Origin: an uncultured Actinomycetes bacterium
GTDB lineage: Bacteria > Actinomycetota > Thermoleophilia > Solirubrobacterales > 70-9
DNA length: 64,000 nucleotides
NCBI GenBank assembly: GCA_946482365.1
Contig: CAMLQY010000003.1
Location: forward strand, 62,001-126,000
Direction of reading: 5' to 3'
Below, piece by piece: positions 25,415 through 33,678 of the stretch. The number at the start of each line of letters is the position of its first letter. The stretch's first letter is position 1. The notes under the pieces are model-generated. The model saw only the letters and a program-made list of their open reading frames with translations. It had not been told where the DNA came from and made no database searches. A program made the position numbers and the translations under genes.

Positions 25415-26743
25415 TCACCGCTTTTCGCCATTCGCCACCGCGCAAGCTTCCTCTGCCCCCACGAAAGGAGCGAGGGTCACGTAGGTGGCGAGCGGGACAA
25501 TCTCACCCATGGTCTCCGCGCCCGACCGCTTCACCTGGTCGTAGATCATCGAGTAGATCGCTCCTCCGATCGCCTCGGCGGCGATCGGCGTGACGCCGGG
25601 GTTGAGCTGGTAGCCGGGCACGAGCAGGGCCTCCATGCTCTCCATCACCTGGTCGCGTTGTTCCAGCACCCGCCTGCCGGCGGCGTAGACGTCGACCGCG
25701 CCCAGCCTCGTGTACTCGGGCTCGGCCGCGCAGAAGGCGAACATCCCGGCGAAGGCGCCGCGAACCTGCTGAGGCCAGCTCGAGGCACGGCGGAAGGCGG
25801 GCAGGGTCGTCGCCAGCATCTGCGCCGAGCCGCTGTCGACCGCGGCAAGCATCGCCTCCTCCTTGTCGGCGAAGTTGGCGTAGAAGGTCGAGAGGGAGAT
25901 CGAGGCGCGCGCGGCGACGTCGCCGATCGTCGTCGCCGGGTAGCCCTTCTCCGCTACCACGGAGGCGAGCGCGCGCAGGATTCGCTCGACGGGGTCGTAG
26001 CCCTGAATGGGGCCGGCGCTGACCGGCGGTCGGTTGCGGGGGCGTCGCAGCGGCACCGGCGGGGGCCTGTAGGAGACCGCCCACTCCCAGATCTGCGGAG
26101 CGAGGTCGGCGAGCTCGTCCTCTTCGTCTCGGTAGAGGCGGGTGTGGATCACCTTGCGCACGCCGCCGACCACTGCGTGCAGCAGCTCCGGCGGCGTTCC
26201 CTCGCGGCCGGGGGTCCGCTCCAGCCAGAGCGAGACGAAGTCCTGGAAGGCGGCGGTGATGCGCTCTATCTCGTCGACCGCACGGGGACCGGCCGCGTAG
26301 ATCTCGACCAGGCACATCCGAGCCGCGGCCGGCTGCTGGACGATCAGCTGGATGAAGGCCTCGAGTGCCCCTCGGGCCCGCTCTTCGCTTGGGGGGCCGT
26401 CCCCCCTTCCGAAGAGCAGGTCGATCATCGGCTCGAGGAACGCCCCCAGCGCCGCGAGAAGGCACTCTTCCTTGTCCTTGAAATGCTCGTAGAAGGCGCT
26501 GCGCGAGACCCCGGACAGCTCGAGCAGGTCGGCCACGCGCGTCGCCTCGTAGCCTTTCTCGGCGACCACCGCGACCATCGCTGCATAGAGGCGTTCGCGC
26601 TGGTTGCGCGCGACCTCCTCGGCCGGGAGCCGCCGGCCGGGCTGCAGCTTCCGCTCGCGCAGCGTCCCGGCGTTCCCCCACGGAGTCTTCAGCATCGTCG
26701 TGGGCCTACGACCGGCGATATCTGCGTCCTCGGCGGTTCTCAT
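25415..26743 (-). CDS. double TetR-family regulator (two fused TetR units)
   Basis: 442 residues, about twice a normal TetR protein. Unit 1 has its HTH near residues 50-95 (YEATRVADLLELSGVSRSAF, then YEHFKDKEECLLAAL). Unit 2 starts near residue 255 with YPATTIGDVAARASISLSTF and YANFADKEEAMLAAV. Each HTH is followed by a helical ligand domain. A fused dimer could bind one operator as a monomer with two ligand pockets. It is divergent from another TetR gene at 26906, with symmetric half-sites overlapping its own start. Target genes are not shown; the adjacent polyamine and RTX genes are candidates. Confidence 0.88.
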   Translation of the reverse strand: MRTAEDADIAGRRPTTMLKTPWGNAGTLRERKLQPGRRLPAEEVARNQRERLYAAMVAVVAEKGYEATRVADLLELSGVSRSAFYEHFKDKEECLLAALGAFLEPMIDLLFGRGDGPPSEERARGALEAFIQLIVQQPAAARMCLVEIYAAGPRAVDEIERITAAFQDFVSLWLERTPGREGTPPELLHAVVGGVRKVIHTRLYRDEEDELADLAPQIWEWAVSYRPPPVPLRRPRNRPPVSAGPIQGYDPVERILRALASVVAEKGYPATTIGDVAARASISLSTFYANFADKEEAMLAAVDSGSAQMLATTLPAFRRASSWPQQVRGAFAGMFAFCAAEPEYTRLGAVDVYAAGRRVLEQRDQVMESMEALLVPGYQLNPGVTPIAAEAIGGAIYSMIYDQVKRSGAETMGEIVPLATYVTLAPFVGAEEACAVANGEKR

Positions 26744-26773
26744 TGACCTGTGAGAATAGTACGCGTGATTCTC
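26737..26773. promoter_or_regulatory. candidate TetR operator with three TTCTCA-type half-sites
   Basis: TTCTCA (26737-26742), TGAGAA (26751-26756) and ATTCTC (26768-26773) alternate in orientation, giving two overlapping inverted repeats. The first half-site overlaps the ATG of the double TetR gene. Position between divergent TetR genes fits autoregulation. Confidence 0.5.
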
Positions 26774-26905
26774 TGTAAAGACAAGCCAGTCTGGCCCAAA
26801 ATTCCTCTTTCGACAGCCATAATGTCACGAATATCGAGCGTTGACGCTGAAATGCGGGAAAGGAATGTTGACCCGAGCGTAAGAACGTGTTTGTATGTCA
26901 TTCCC

Positions 26906-27631
26906 ATGGAAACCCTGGAAGCGGCAGTTACGCCCGAAGTCCGGCCGCCACCTTCGAACGGTTCCATTCTCCCGGGCGTGAGCACCGTCGGCACGCCTCC
27001 GGCCAGGCGGCATCTCTCGGGCGAGTTCGTGGCTCAGCATCAGCGCGCCCGGATCGTCAATGCGCTGGCCGAGGAGATCGTCGAGCACGGCTACCGGGAC
27101 GTGACCGTGGCCGGCATCGTCAAGCGCGCCGGGGTCGCCAGGAACACCTTCTACGGCAACTTCGCCAACAAGGAGGAGTGCTTCCTCGCCGCCTCCGACC
27201 TGGCCGGCGAGGAAGCGATGAGGCACGTCGCCGACGCCGTCAGGGCCGCCCCGCGCGAGTGGGCCGAGCAGGTTCGCGCCGGGGTCGGCGCCTTCCTCGC
27301 CTACGTGGCGAGCGAGTCGGCGCTCGCCCGCGTCTTCGTGGTCGAATCGCTCGCCGCCGGCCCGGCTGCTGCCCAGCGCTACGAGCGGACGGTGCGCGCG
27401 GTCGCGCCCTTCTTCCGGCTGGGCCGGCGCACCCGGGAGCCGGCCCAGGACCTGCCGCCGACGCTGGAGGAGACGATCGTGGGCGGCATCTTCTGGGTCG
27501 TCTACCAACGCATCGTGATCGGAAGGCCCGAGGAGCTCGAGGGTTTGCTGGGCGAGCTGGTCGAGTTTGCGCTCACGCCCTACCTGGGCGCGGCCGCGGC
27601 CCGGCGAGTGGCCGAGGGGCGCGACAGCTGA
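26906..27631 (+). CDS. TetR-family regulator
   Basis: 241 residues from ATG 26906; the open frame extends upstream to 26750, but that part crosses the operator region and looks non-coding. The HTH reads YRDVTVAGIVKRAGVARNTF followed by YGNFANKEECFLAAS near residues 60-95, and a helical ligand-binding domain follows. It is divergent from the double TetR gene, whose HTHs carry the same F(Y).NF.(D/N)KEE pattern, so the two may be related regulators of one regulon. Confidence 0.85.
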   Translation: METLEAAVTPEVRPPPSNGSILPGVSTVGTPPARRHLSGEFVAQHQRARIVNALAEEIVEHGYRDVTVAGIVKRAGVARNTFYGNFANKEECFLAASDLAGEEAMRHVADAVRAAPREWAEQVRAGVGAFLAYVASESALARVFVVESLAAGPAAAQRYERTVRAVAPFFRLGRRTREPAQDLPPTLEETIVGGIFWVVYQRIVIGRPEELEGLLGELVEFALTPYLGAAAARRVAEGRDS

Positions 27632-27632
27632 G

Positions 27633-28034
27633 CTAGGGGCGGAGTTCGGTGAAGCCGGCGGCCGCGAAGTCCCCGTCGAAGGCGAGCGCCTCCTCTATCC
27701 CCCTGGCCCGCATGTAGGCGAAGCTGGTCGCGTCGACGAAGGAGTACTCGCGCTCGTCATGCTGGCGCAGCCAGGCCAGGGCTTCATCTTCGAGTTGGCT
27801 GGCGATTCGGGCAACCTCGATGTAGCTCTCGCCCTCCCCAATGCTGTCGAGAAATGCCACTGCCTTTCCGTGCCTGGATTTAGTGCGCAACCACGTCCAA
27901 GTCTCGCCGCGAACATGATTGGTCGTCACGATTCGACGATCGGAGACTTGACCGAAGAGCTGCACGGCGGCTTCGTGGTTCCGGTCCCGCTTGATCATGT
28001 ACGCGATGAAGAATGAGGAGTCGGCGAATATCAC
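27633..28034 (-). CDS. vapC: PIN-domain toxin of a VapBC pair
   Basis: 133 residues from GTG 28034, overlapping the antitoxin stop by 4 nt (GTGA). The N-terminal VIFADSSFFIAY gives the first PIN acidic residue, an internal NHVRGETWTWL supplies the Glu, and SFVDATSFAYMRARG and FDGDFAAAGF supply the later acidic residues. PIN toxins are Mg2+-dependent RNases that cut tRNA or rRNA. The stop is only 2 nt from the stop of the convergent TetR gene. Confidence 0.85.
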   Translation of the reverse strand: MIFADSSFFIAYMIKRDRNHEAAVQLFGQVSDRRIVTTNHVRGETWTWLRTKSRHGKAVAFLDSIGEGESYIEVARIASQLEDEALAWLRQHDEREYSFVDATSFAYMRARGIEEALAFDGDFAAAGFTELRP

Positions 28035-28270
28035 GGATAGTCCCGCGACAGCCCGTAGACGACGTCGTCGATCGTCATGCTGCTGTCTGGATCCCCCTCG
28101 ACCGTTCCGCACAGCTTGAAGAACGGGTCCTCCTCGATCGGTGGCAACGGTTTGACTCTCTCCCGCACGCAACGCCTGATCACCTCCGCCTTCGAGAGCC
28201 CTTCTTCTTCGGCGCGTCTTTCCACCGCCGCGTCCAGCTCGGGCTCGATCGATATCTGCAGTCGCTTCAT
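28031..28270 (-). CDS. vapB: ribbon-helix-helix antitoxin of a VapBC pair
   Basis: 79 residues from ATG 28270 (a TTG three codons earlier is in frame). MKRLQISIEPELDAAVERRA followed by LSKAEVIRRCVRE is a ribbon-helix-helix DNA-binding domain. The acidic C-terminus (EEDPFFKL...DPDSSMTIDDVV) probably wraps the toxin. It is the first gene of the pair, with a palindromic operator candidate directly upstream. Confidence 0.8.
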   Translation of the reverse strand: MKRLQISIEPELDAAVERRAEEEGLSKAEVIRRCVRERVKPLPPIEEDPFFKLCGTVEGDPDSSMTIDDVVYGLSRDYP

Positions 28271-28279
28271 GCGGGCCAA

Positions 28280-28309
28280 GTTACATCACTCACCTAAAGG
28301 TAATGTAAC
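28280..28309. promoter_or_regulatory. candidate VapB operator
   Basis: GTTACAT (28280-28286) and ATGTAAC (28303-28309) are perfect arms around an inner ACCT/AGGT pair. The 30-bp palindrome lies 10 nt upstream of the antitoxin ATG, where VapBC complexes normally autoregulate. Confidence 0.6.
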
Positions 28310-28358
28310 AAATCACGCACGGAAGTGTGCCGATTGGGGGGTCGACTAGGCTTCGGGC

Positions 28359-28553
28359 ATGGCCCGGAGCCCGAGTGAGGACGAGGCCGCCGCGATCGCG
28401 GCGGCGGTCGAGCGGTTCGTCGCCGAGACGGCGCCGGCGCCCGCCGGCGAGGAGCCGGCCGTGAGCCCGTGGCAGCGAGCGGCGTTGCTCGAAGGAGTCA
28501 GCGCGAAGGGCACTGTCGAGGATCCAGAAGGAGGAGTGAGATGGCTGTCGTGA
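28359..28553 (+). CDS. small hypothetical protein preceding dodecin
   Basis: 64 residues (ATG 28359). An Ala/Glu-rich helix (EDEAAAIAAAVERFV) is followed by SPWQRAALLEGVS. The layout faintly recalls the short epsilon subunits of actinobacterial acyl-CoA carboxylases, but the similarity is too weak to name it. No clear RBS is visible. It overlaps the start of the dodecin gene by 13 nt and contains its Shine-Dalgarno sequence. It may be a real coupled small gene or a chance frame. Confidence 0.4.
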   Translation: MARSPSEDEAAAIAAAVERFVAETAPAPAGEEPAVSPWQRAALLEGVSAKGTVEDPEGGVRWLS

Positions 28554-28750
28554 AGATCATCGAGCTGGTCGGAAGCTCGAAGACGTCCACCGACGACGCG
28601 GCGAAGCAGGCTCTCGCCCAGGCCCAGGGCACGCTGCGCAACATCCGGGCCGTCGACATCGTTTCCACGGGGATTCGGGGTGAGAACCTCGACGAGTACC
28701 GCGCTCACGTGCGGGTCGCCTTCTTGATCGAGGGGACTGAGATCGACTGA
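28541..28750 (+). CDS. dodecin (flavin-binding protein)
   Basis: 69 residues from ATG 28541 with an excellent AAGGAGGAG upstream. MAVVKIIELVGSSKTSTDDA, the following helix and YRAHVRVAFLIEG match dodecin, a small protein that forms a hollow dodecamer and stores FMN, lumichrome or CoA. Family length is 65-75 residues, so it is complete. Confidence 0.92.
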   Translation: MAVVKIIELVGSSKTSTDDAAKQALAQAQGTLRNIRAVDIVSTGIRGENLDEYRAHVRVAFLIEGTEID

Positions 28751-28807
28751 CTTTGATTTGGGAGGGGCACCCCGCCCTCTCTGCAGCACGTCGTTAGATT
28801 TCGGCTT

Positions 28808-29194
28808 ATGAGCGAAGAAGTGAAAGAGGTTTCGCGCGAAGAGGCGAAAAAGCTTGTTGAGGACGGGGCGCAGCTGGTTGACGTGCGGGCGGAGCATGAG
28901 TGGGATGCGGGGCGGATCGAGGGGGCCTCGCATTTGCCGCTGGCGGAGCTTTCCGAGCGGGTGGGGGAGCTCGACCGGGAGCGGCCGGTCGTTCTCTACT
29001 GCCGGGGAGGCAATCGCTCCACGATGGCTGCCGAGGCGCTCGCTGCCGAGGGGTTCGACGCGGTCAAGCTGAGCGAGGGGATCGTCGGCTGGGCGGAGGC
29101 CGGGTTGCCGCTCGAGCCCGAGGAGGCCCGGGTGGCCGAGTCGGGCGAGGCGGCCGAGATCCTCCACGCCCGCAAGCGCCTTCCCCCGAGCTAG
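28808..29194 (+). CDS. rhodanese-domain sulfurtransferase
   Basis: 128 residues forming a single rhodanese domain. LVDVRAEHEWDAGRIEGASH and the active loop CRGGNRST, with the persulfide-forming Cys near residue 64, are standard. It would carry sulfane sulfur or handle sulfide chemistry. It lies 47 nt upstream of sulfite reductase in the same direction, so a link with sulfur assimilation is likely. It has a short charged C-terminal tail. Confidence 0.88.
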   Translation: MSEEVKEVSREEAKKLVEDGAQLVDVRAEHEWDAGRIEGASHLPLAELSERVGELDRERPVVLYCRGGNRSTMAAEALAAEGFDAVKLSEGIVGWAEAGLPLEPEEARVAESGEAAEILHARKRLPPS

Positions 29195-29241
29195 CCGAGA
29201 AAATACCCTAATCCCTGTCAGGTTTTGCTATTTTCCACAGC

Positions 29242-31086
29242 GTGGAGGTGGCAGTCGACCAGCAGAAGGAGCAGCGGGGCAAGGGCCGCACCGGGACCCT
29301 GGAGAACCCCGAGCGCTACGACAACGTCCCGGGGCACGTCATCCCGATCATCGAGCGCGAGTTCGACGACTTCGACGGCGAAGCCGAGGAGTTCCTCGCC
29401 GGCAAGCTGCCCGAAGACCAGTTCATCGGCTTCCGCCTCAAACAGGGCGTCTACGGCCAGCGCCAGCCCGACGTGCAGATGGTGCGGGTGAAGCTTCCCT
29501 TCGGCGGCGTCACCCCCGAGCAGATGGAGGCCTTCGCCGACGTGGTCGAGAAGTGGGCCCCGCTCGGCAAGGGGCACATCACGACGCGGCAGAACATCCA
29601 GATCCACCACGTCCCCCTGCGCGACATGGAGTCGCTGATCCGCGAGATCTCCGCGGTCGGCCTCTCCTCCCGCGAGGGCTGCGGCAACACGGTGCGCAAC
29701 GTCACCGGCGACCCCTGGGCCGGCGTCGCGCCCGACGAGGTCTTCGACCCGACTCCCTACGCCGGCGCCTACGTCCGCTACTTCGTCCGCCACCCGACGA
29801 CGCAGCTGATGCCGCGCAAGATCAAGACTGCCTTCACCGGCTCCGACGAGGACCGCGCGATCACCGGCATCCACGACGTCGCCTTCCTCAGTCGCGAACG
29901 CGACGGGGTGAAGGGCTTCGAGGTCCGGGTCGGCGGCGGCACCTCGATCATGGCCCGCGTCGCGCCGACGCTCTACGAGTTCGTCGAGGCCGACAACGGC
30001 GACTACCTCAAGGTCTCCGAGGCCGTGCTGCGGATCTTCGACCGCCAGGAGTGGCTGCGCGTCAACCGCGCCCGCGCCCGGATCAAGGTCCTGGTCGACA
30101 AGATCGGCATCGAGGCCTTCCGCGAGCTGGTCGACGAGGAGCTGGAAGGCGAGTGGGTCGCCGAACGGGAATTCGACGCCGACCTGGTCGAGCGGCTGCG
30201 CTTCGACGACGACGAGGGGGCCAACGCTCCCGAGCCGCCGCTCGAGCCCGCCTCGCCCAACGGCGAGCGCTCCGAGTTCGAGCGTTTCTGCGAGTCCAAC
30301 GTCCAGGCGCAGCGCCAGGAGGGCTTCTCCGCCGTCGAGGTGAAGATCACCCGCGGCGACCTGACGCCGGAGCAGTTCCGCGGTCTCGCCGCGATCATGC
30401 GCGAGTTCACCGGCGGCTACGCGCGCAGCACCGTCCAGCAGAACCTGGTCCTGCGCTGGGTCCGCGACGAGGCCCTGTTCGGCGTCTGGCAGTGGCTCGA
30501 GGCGCTCGGCCTCGGCGCTCCCGGCGCTCGCGAGATCACCGACGTGGTCAGCTGCCCCGGCACCGACAGCTGCAAACTCGGCATCACCAGCTCGATGGGG
30601 CTCAACCGCGCGGTCAAGGAGCGGCTCGACGCGATGGACGTCAGCGACGGGTTGACCCGGCAGATCCACGTGAAGATGAGCGGCTGCCCCAACGGCTGCA
30701 GCCAGCACCACATCGCCAACATCGGCTTCTACGGCGCCTCGCTGAAAGTGGGAGGGCGCCAGATGCCCGCCTACATCCCCCACATCGGCGGCAACTACGA
30801 GGGCGGCGAGGTCGTTTTCGGCACGCGGCTCAAATCGCGCCTGCCGGCGAAGCGGGTGCCCGAGGCCGTCGAGCGCTGGGTTCGCCTGTATGAGGCGGAG
30901 CGCTCCGGCGAGGCCGAGGAGTTCAACGCCTTCGCCGAGCGTGCCGGCGCGGCGCGCTTCGAAGAGGAGGTCAAGGACCTGACCCTGCCGGCCGAGTTCA
31001 GCCTCGAGACGATGCAGCAGTTCATCGACTGGAACCGATCGAGTCCCTACAAGGTCGAGAGGGGCGAGGGCGAGTGCGCGATATGA
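29242..31086 (+). CDS. assimilatory sulfite (or nitrite) reductase, siroheme/4Fe-4S
   Basis: 614 residues, GTG start. Two ferredoxin-like/siroheme half-domains are visible; the siroheme-4Fe-4S ligands are Cys438 and Cys444 (CPGTDSC) and Cys482 and Cys486 (SGCPNGCSQH). HITTRQNIQIHHV and GCGNTVRNVTGDPWAGV are substrate- and siroheme-contact segments. It reduces sulfite to sulfide with six electrons, probably from ferredoxin. NirA-type nitrite reductases look alike, but co-location with cysH, sat and cysC favours sulfite. It overlaps cysH by 4 nt (ATGA). Confidence 0.88.
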   Translation: MEVAVDQQKEQRGKGRTGTLENPERYDNVPGHVIPIIEREFDDFDGEAEEFLAGKLPEDQFIGFRLKQGVYGQRQPDVQMVRVKLPFGGVTPEQMEAFADVVEKWAPLGKGHITTRQNIQIHHVPLRDMESLIREISAVGLSSREGCGNTVRNVTGDPWAGVAPDEVFDPTPYAGAYVRYFVRHPTTQLMPRKIKTAFTGSDEDRAITGIHDVAFLSRERDGVKGFEVRVGGGTSIMARVAPTLYEFVEADNGDYLKVSEAVLRIFDRQEWLRVNRARARIKVLVDKIGIEAFRELVDEELEGEWVAEREFDADLVERLRFDDDEGANAPEPPLEPASPNGERSEFERFCESNVQAQRQEGFSAVEVKITRGDLTPEQFRGLAAIMREFTGGYARSTVQQNLVLRWVRDEALFGVWQWLEALGLGAPGAREITDVVSCPGTDSCKLGITSSMGLNRAVKERLDAMDVSDGLTRQIHVKMSGCPNGCSQHHIANIGFYGASLKVGGRQMPAYIPHIGGNYEGGEVVFGTRLKSRLPAKRVPEAVERWVRLYEAERSGEAEEFNAFAERAGAARFEEEVKDLTLPAEFSLETMQQFIDWNRSSPYKVERGEGECAI

Positions 31087-31781
31087 ACCCCGTTGCCGAC
31101 CCGCCGAAGATCTCCGACCCGGAGGTGATCGCCGCCGACCTCGAGAACCGCAGCGCCGAGCAGGCGATCGAGTGGATGTTCGAGACCTTCGGCGAGAGCC
31201 ACTACATAGCCTGCTCGTTTCAGAAAACCAGCTCGGTGACCGCTCACCTGGCGAGCAAGGTCAACCCGCAGGCGCGCTTCTTCTACCTCGACACCGACGT
31301 GCTCTTCCCGGAGACCTACGAGACGCGCGACCGCCTCGCCGCCTCGCTCGGCGTCGAGTTCGACCGCTTTCACAACCTGACGCTGGAGGAGCAGGCCGCC
31401 AAGCACGGCGACGAGCTCTGGAACCGCGACCCCGACGCCTGCTGCGGCTTGCGCAAGGTCGAGCCGATGCGCCGGGCGCTCTCTTCCGTAGACTGCTGGC
31501 TCGCCGGCGTCCGCCGCGAAGACTCCGCCAGCCGCGCCAAGACCCCCAAGTTCGGCTGGGACAAGCGCTTCGAGCTCTGGAAGCTCAACCCGCTTGCGGA
31601 CTGGTCCGAGCGCGACGTCTGGAACTACATCCATGAGCACGACCTCCCGTACAACCCGCTCCACGACCGGGGCTACCCCTCGATCGGCTGCACCCACTGC
31701 ACCAAGCCGGTCGAAGCGGGCGGCTCGCCCCGCGACGGCCGCTGGGCGGGCCTCGAAAAGTCCGAGTGCGGGATCAATTAG
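31083..31781 (+). CDS. cysH: APS/PAPS reductase (probably 4Fe-4S APS reductase)
   Basis: 232 residues from ATG 31083. The adenine-nucleotide loop ACSFQKTSSV, the RYxLDTDVLFPETY-type segment and the terminal SECGIN Cys are present. Two extra Cys pairs, CCGLRKVEPM and CTHC, are the iron-sulfur ligands that separate APS reductases from the cluster-free PAPS enzymes. It makes sulfite from APS using thioredoxin. The C-terminal Cys forms the sulfonated intermediate. Confidence 0.9.
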   Translation: MNPVADPPKISDPEVIAADLENRSAEQAIEWMFETFGESHYIACSFQKTSSVTAHLASKVNPQARFFYLDTDVLFPETYETRDRLAASLGVEFDRFHNLTLEEQAAKHGDELWNRDPDACCGLRKVEPMRRALSSVDCWLAGVRREDSASRAKTPKFGWDKRFELWKLNPLADWSERDVWNYIHEHDLPYNPLHDRGYPSIGCTHCTKPVEAGGSPRDGRWAGLEKSECGIN

Positions 31782-31834
31782 CGCCGCGACGCGGCTTCCA
31801 TAACCCATCACGACCCGATTGGTGAGACTGCTTG

Positions 31835-32911
31835 ATGAGCGAGACGATGACTGAGCTTTCCCTGACACTTTCCGAGCGCCACACGGCCGACTTCGAGATG
31901 ATCGGCAACGGCGGCTTCGCGCCGCTGGCCGGCTTCCAGGGCTCGGCCGACTGGCAGCGCGTCTGCGACGAGATGCGGACCGCCGAGGGCGACTACTGGC
32001 CGATCCCGATCACGCTGGCGACCGACCTGGAGTGCGAGGCCGGCGACGTCGTCTCGCTCTCCAGCGACGAAGGCAAGCCGCTCGGCCGGATCAGGGTCGA
32101 GGAGGTCTTCGAGCGCGACGTTCGCGAGGAGGCCGAGAAGGTCTACGGCACGACCGACGAGGCCCATCCGGGCGTCGCCGCGATCTACGAGGAGGGCAAC
32201 CGCTGCATCGCCGGCCCGATCGAGGTCGACGCCCTGCCGGACCACGAGGACGCCTTCATGCGCCGCTACAAGACGCCGGCCGAGCACAAGGCCGACTTCG
32301 AGGCCCGCGGCTGGAAGAAGATCGTCGCCTTCCAGACCCGCAACCCGATCCACCGCGCCCACGAGTACCTGACCAAGGCGGCCCTGGAGACCTGCGACGG
32401 GCTCTTCATCCACCCGCTGATCGGCAAGACCAAGGCCGGCGACATCCCCGCCGACGTGCGGATGCGCTGCTACGAGGTGCTGATGGAGAAGTACTACCCC
32501 AACGACCGCGTGGTGCTGGGCGTGAAGCCGGCGAAGATGCACTACGCCGGCCCGCGCGAGGCGGTCCTGCACGCGATCGTCCGCCGCAACTACGGCGCCA
32601 CCCACTTCATCGTCGGCCGCGACCACGCCGGTGCCGGCGACTACTACGGCACCTACGACGCGCAGAAGATCTTCGACACGATCGACATCGACGAGCTCGG
32701 CATCGAGCCGCTGATGTTCGAGCACACCTTCTGGTGCAACGAGTGCGAGGGGCTTGCCTCTGGCAAGACCTGCCCGCACGACCAAGAGGCGCACCTCTTC
32801 CTCTCCGGAACCAAGGTCCGCGAGATGCTCGGCAACGGCGAAAGGCCGCCGCACGAGTTCTCCCGTGACGAGGTCGCCGACATCCTGATCGACGCTTACA
32901 AGGAGGACTGA
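31835..32911 (+). CDS. sat: sulfate adenylyltransferase (ATP sulfurylase)
   Basis: 358 residues from ATG 31835. The catalytic QTRNPIHRAHEY motif, GRDHAGAGDYYG and the zinc-type cysteines in CNECEGLASGKTC identify the homo-oligomeric Sat family. It activates sulfate with ATP to APS. It lies 53 nt after cysH and 6 nt before the APS kinase gene, in one operon. Confidence 0.95.
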   Translation: MSETMTELSLTLSERHTADFEMIGNGGFAPLAGFQGSADWQRVCDEMRTAEGDYWPIPITLATDLECEAGDVVSLSSDEGKPLGRIRVEEVFERDVREEAEKVYGTTDEAHPGVAAIYEEGNRCIAGPIEVDALPDHEDAFMRRYKTPAEHKADFEARGWKKIVAFQTRNPIHRAHEYLTKAALETCDGLFIHPLIGKTKAGDIPADVRMRCYEVLMEKYYPNDRVVLGVKPAKMHYAGPREAVLHAIVRRNYGATHFIVGRDHAGAGDYYGTYDAQKIFDTIDIDELGIEPLMFEHTFWCNECEGLASGKTCPHDQEAHLFLSGTKVREMLGNGERPPHEFSRDEVADILIDAYKED

Positions 32912-32917
32912 ACGAGC

Positions 32918-33472
32918 ATGGCTGGCGAGAAGGGCTTCACCCTCTGGTTCACCGGGCTTTCCGGTGCCGGCAAGACGACCATCACCGGGCTGCTGGAGAC
33001 GCAGCTGCGCGAGCGCGGCTCGAAGCTGGAGATCCTCGACGGCGACGTCGTCCGCGAAAACCTCTCCAAGGGCCTCGGCTTCTCCAAGGAGGACCGCGAC
33101 ACCAACATCCGCCGCATCGCCTTCGTCGCCGACCTGCTCAGCCGCAACGGTGTGCCGGTGATCACCGCGGCGATCTCCCCCTACGCCGAGATCCGCGCCG
33201 AGGCGCGCGAGCTGATGGGCGACCGCTTCATCGAGGTCTACGTCAAGGCCTCGGTCGACACCTGCGCCGAGCGCGACGTCAAGGGCCTCTACGCGAAGGC
33301 CTTCGCCGGCGAGATCAAGGAATTCACCGGCGTTTCCGACCCCTACGAGATCCCGGAGAACCCGGACTGGGTCTGCGACACGGAGAACGAGAGCCCCGAG
33401 GAGTCGGCGCAGAAGCTGCTTGAGTACCTCGAGTCGCGGGAGCTGATCCCGGCGGCCGCGGTCACGGCTTAG
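32918..33472 (+). CDS. cysC: adenylylsulfate kinase
   Basis: 184 residues. The P-loop GLSGAGKT (13-20), LDGDVVRENL, the DTNIRRIAFVADLL helix and VKASVDTCAERDVKGLY are all CysC signatures. It phosphorylates APS to PAPS. Since the reductase next door looks APS-specific, PAPS may serve sulfotransferases; a sulfatase gene lies 3 kb away. It is the last gene of the sulfur operon and is followed by strong terminators. Confidence 0.95.
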   Translation: MAGEKGFTLWFTGLSGAGKTTITGLLETQLRERGSKLEILDGDVVRENLSKGLGFSKEDRDTNIRRIAFVADLLSRNGVPVITAAISPYAEIRAEARELMGDRFIEVYVKASVDTCAERDVKGLYAKAFAGEIKEFTGVSDPYEIPENPDWVCDTENESPEESAQKLLEYLESRELIPAAAVTA

Positions 33473-33486
33473 TTACGTAGCGGTAC

Positions 33487-33568
33487 GGGAGGGGCGGAGA
33501 CCCCTCCCAAAACGCGCGGCAGGAGCCGCGCTTGAGTGTTTTGGGAGGGGCCTTCGCCCCTCCCTTTT
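33487..33568 (+). terminator. double rho-independent terminator after the sulfur operon
   Basis: Two G/C-rich hairpins: 33487-33494/33501-33508 (8 bp), and 33543-33550/33557-33564 with a CCTTCG loop followed by TTTT. The second is a textbook intrinsic terminator. The outer arms can also pair across the two, giving alternative folds. Confidence 0.85.
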
Positions 33569-33624
33569 CGTTGCGCCGCGAGTGCCGGGACCGCGGTCGC
33601 CGGTCTGGCGCGTCAGCTTGTCCG

Positions 33625-33671
33625 TTCCGGTGCGCCTTATCCCCGGTATAGGGGGGAAAGGCGCACCGGAA
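33625..33671 (-). terminator. palindromic terminator at the 3' end of the PHP gene
   Basis: Perfect 14-bp arms (33625-33638/33658-33671) with an internal CCCC/GGGG extension, 7 nt downstream of the PHP stop. It lacks a T-tract, but placement between convergent genes suggests transcription stop in at least one direction. Confidence 0.6.
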
Positions 33672-33678
33672 GAGGTTC

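Noticed and set aside
28359..28553. Acyl-CoA carboxylase epsilon subunit
   Set aside because: Only a vague similarity in layout; no conserved motif strong enough to assign the name, so listed as hypothetical.
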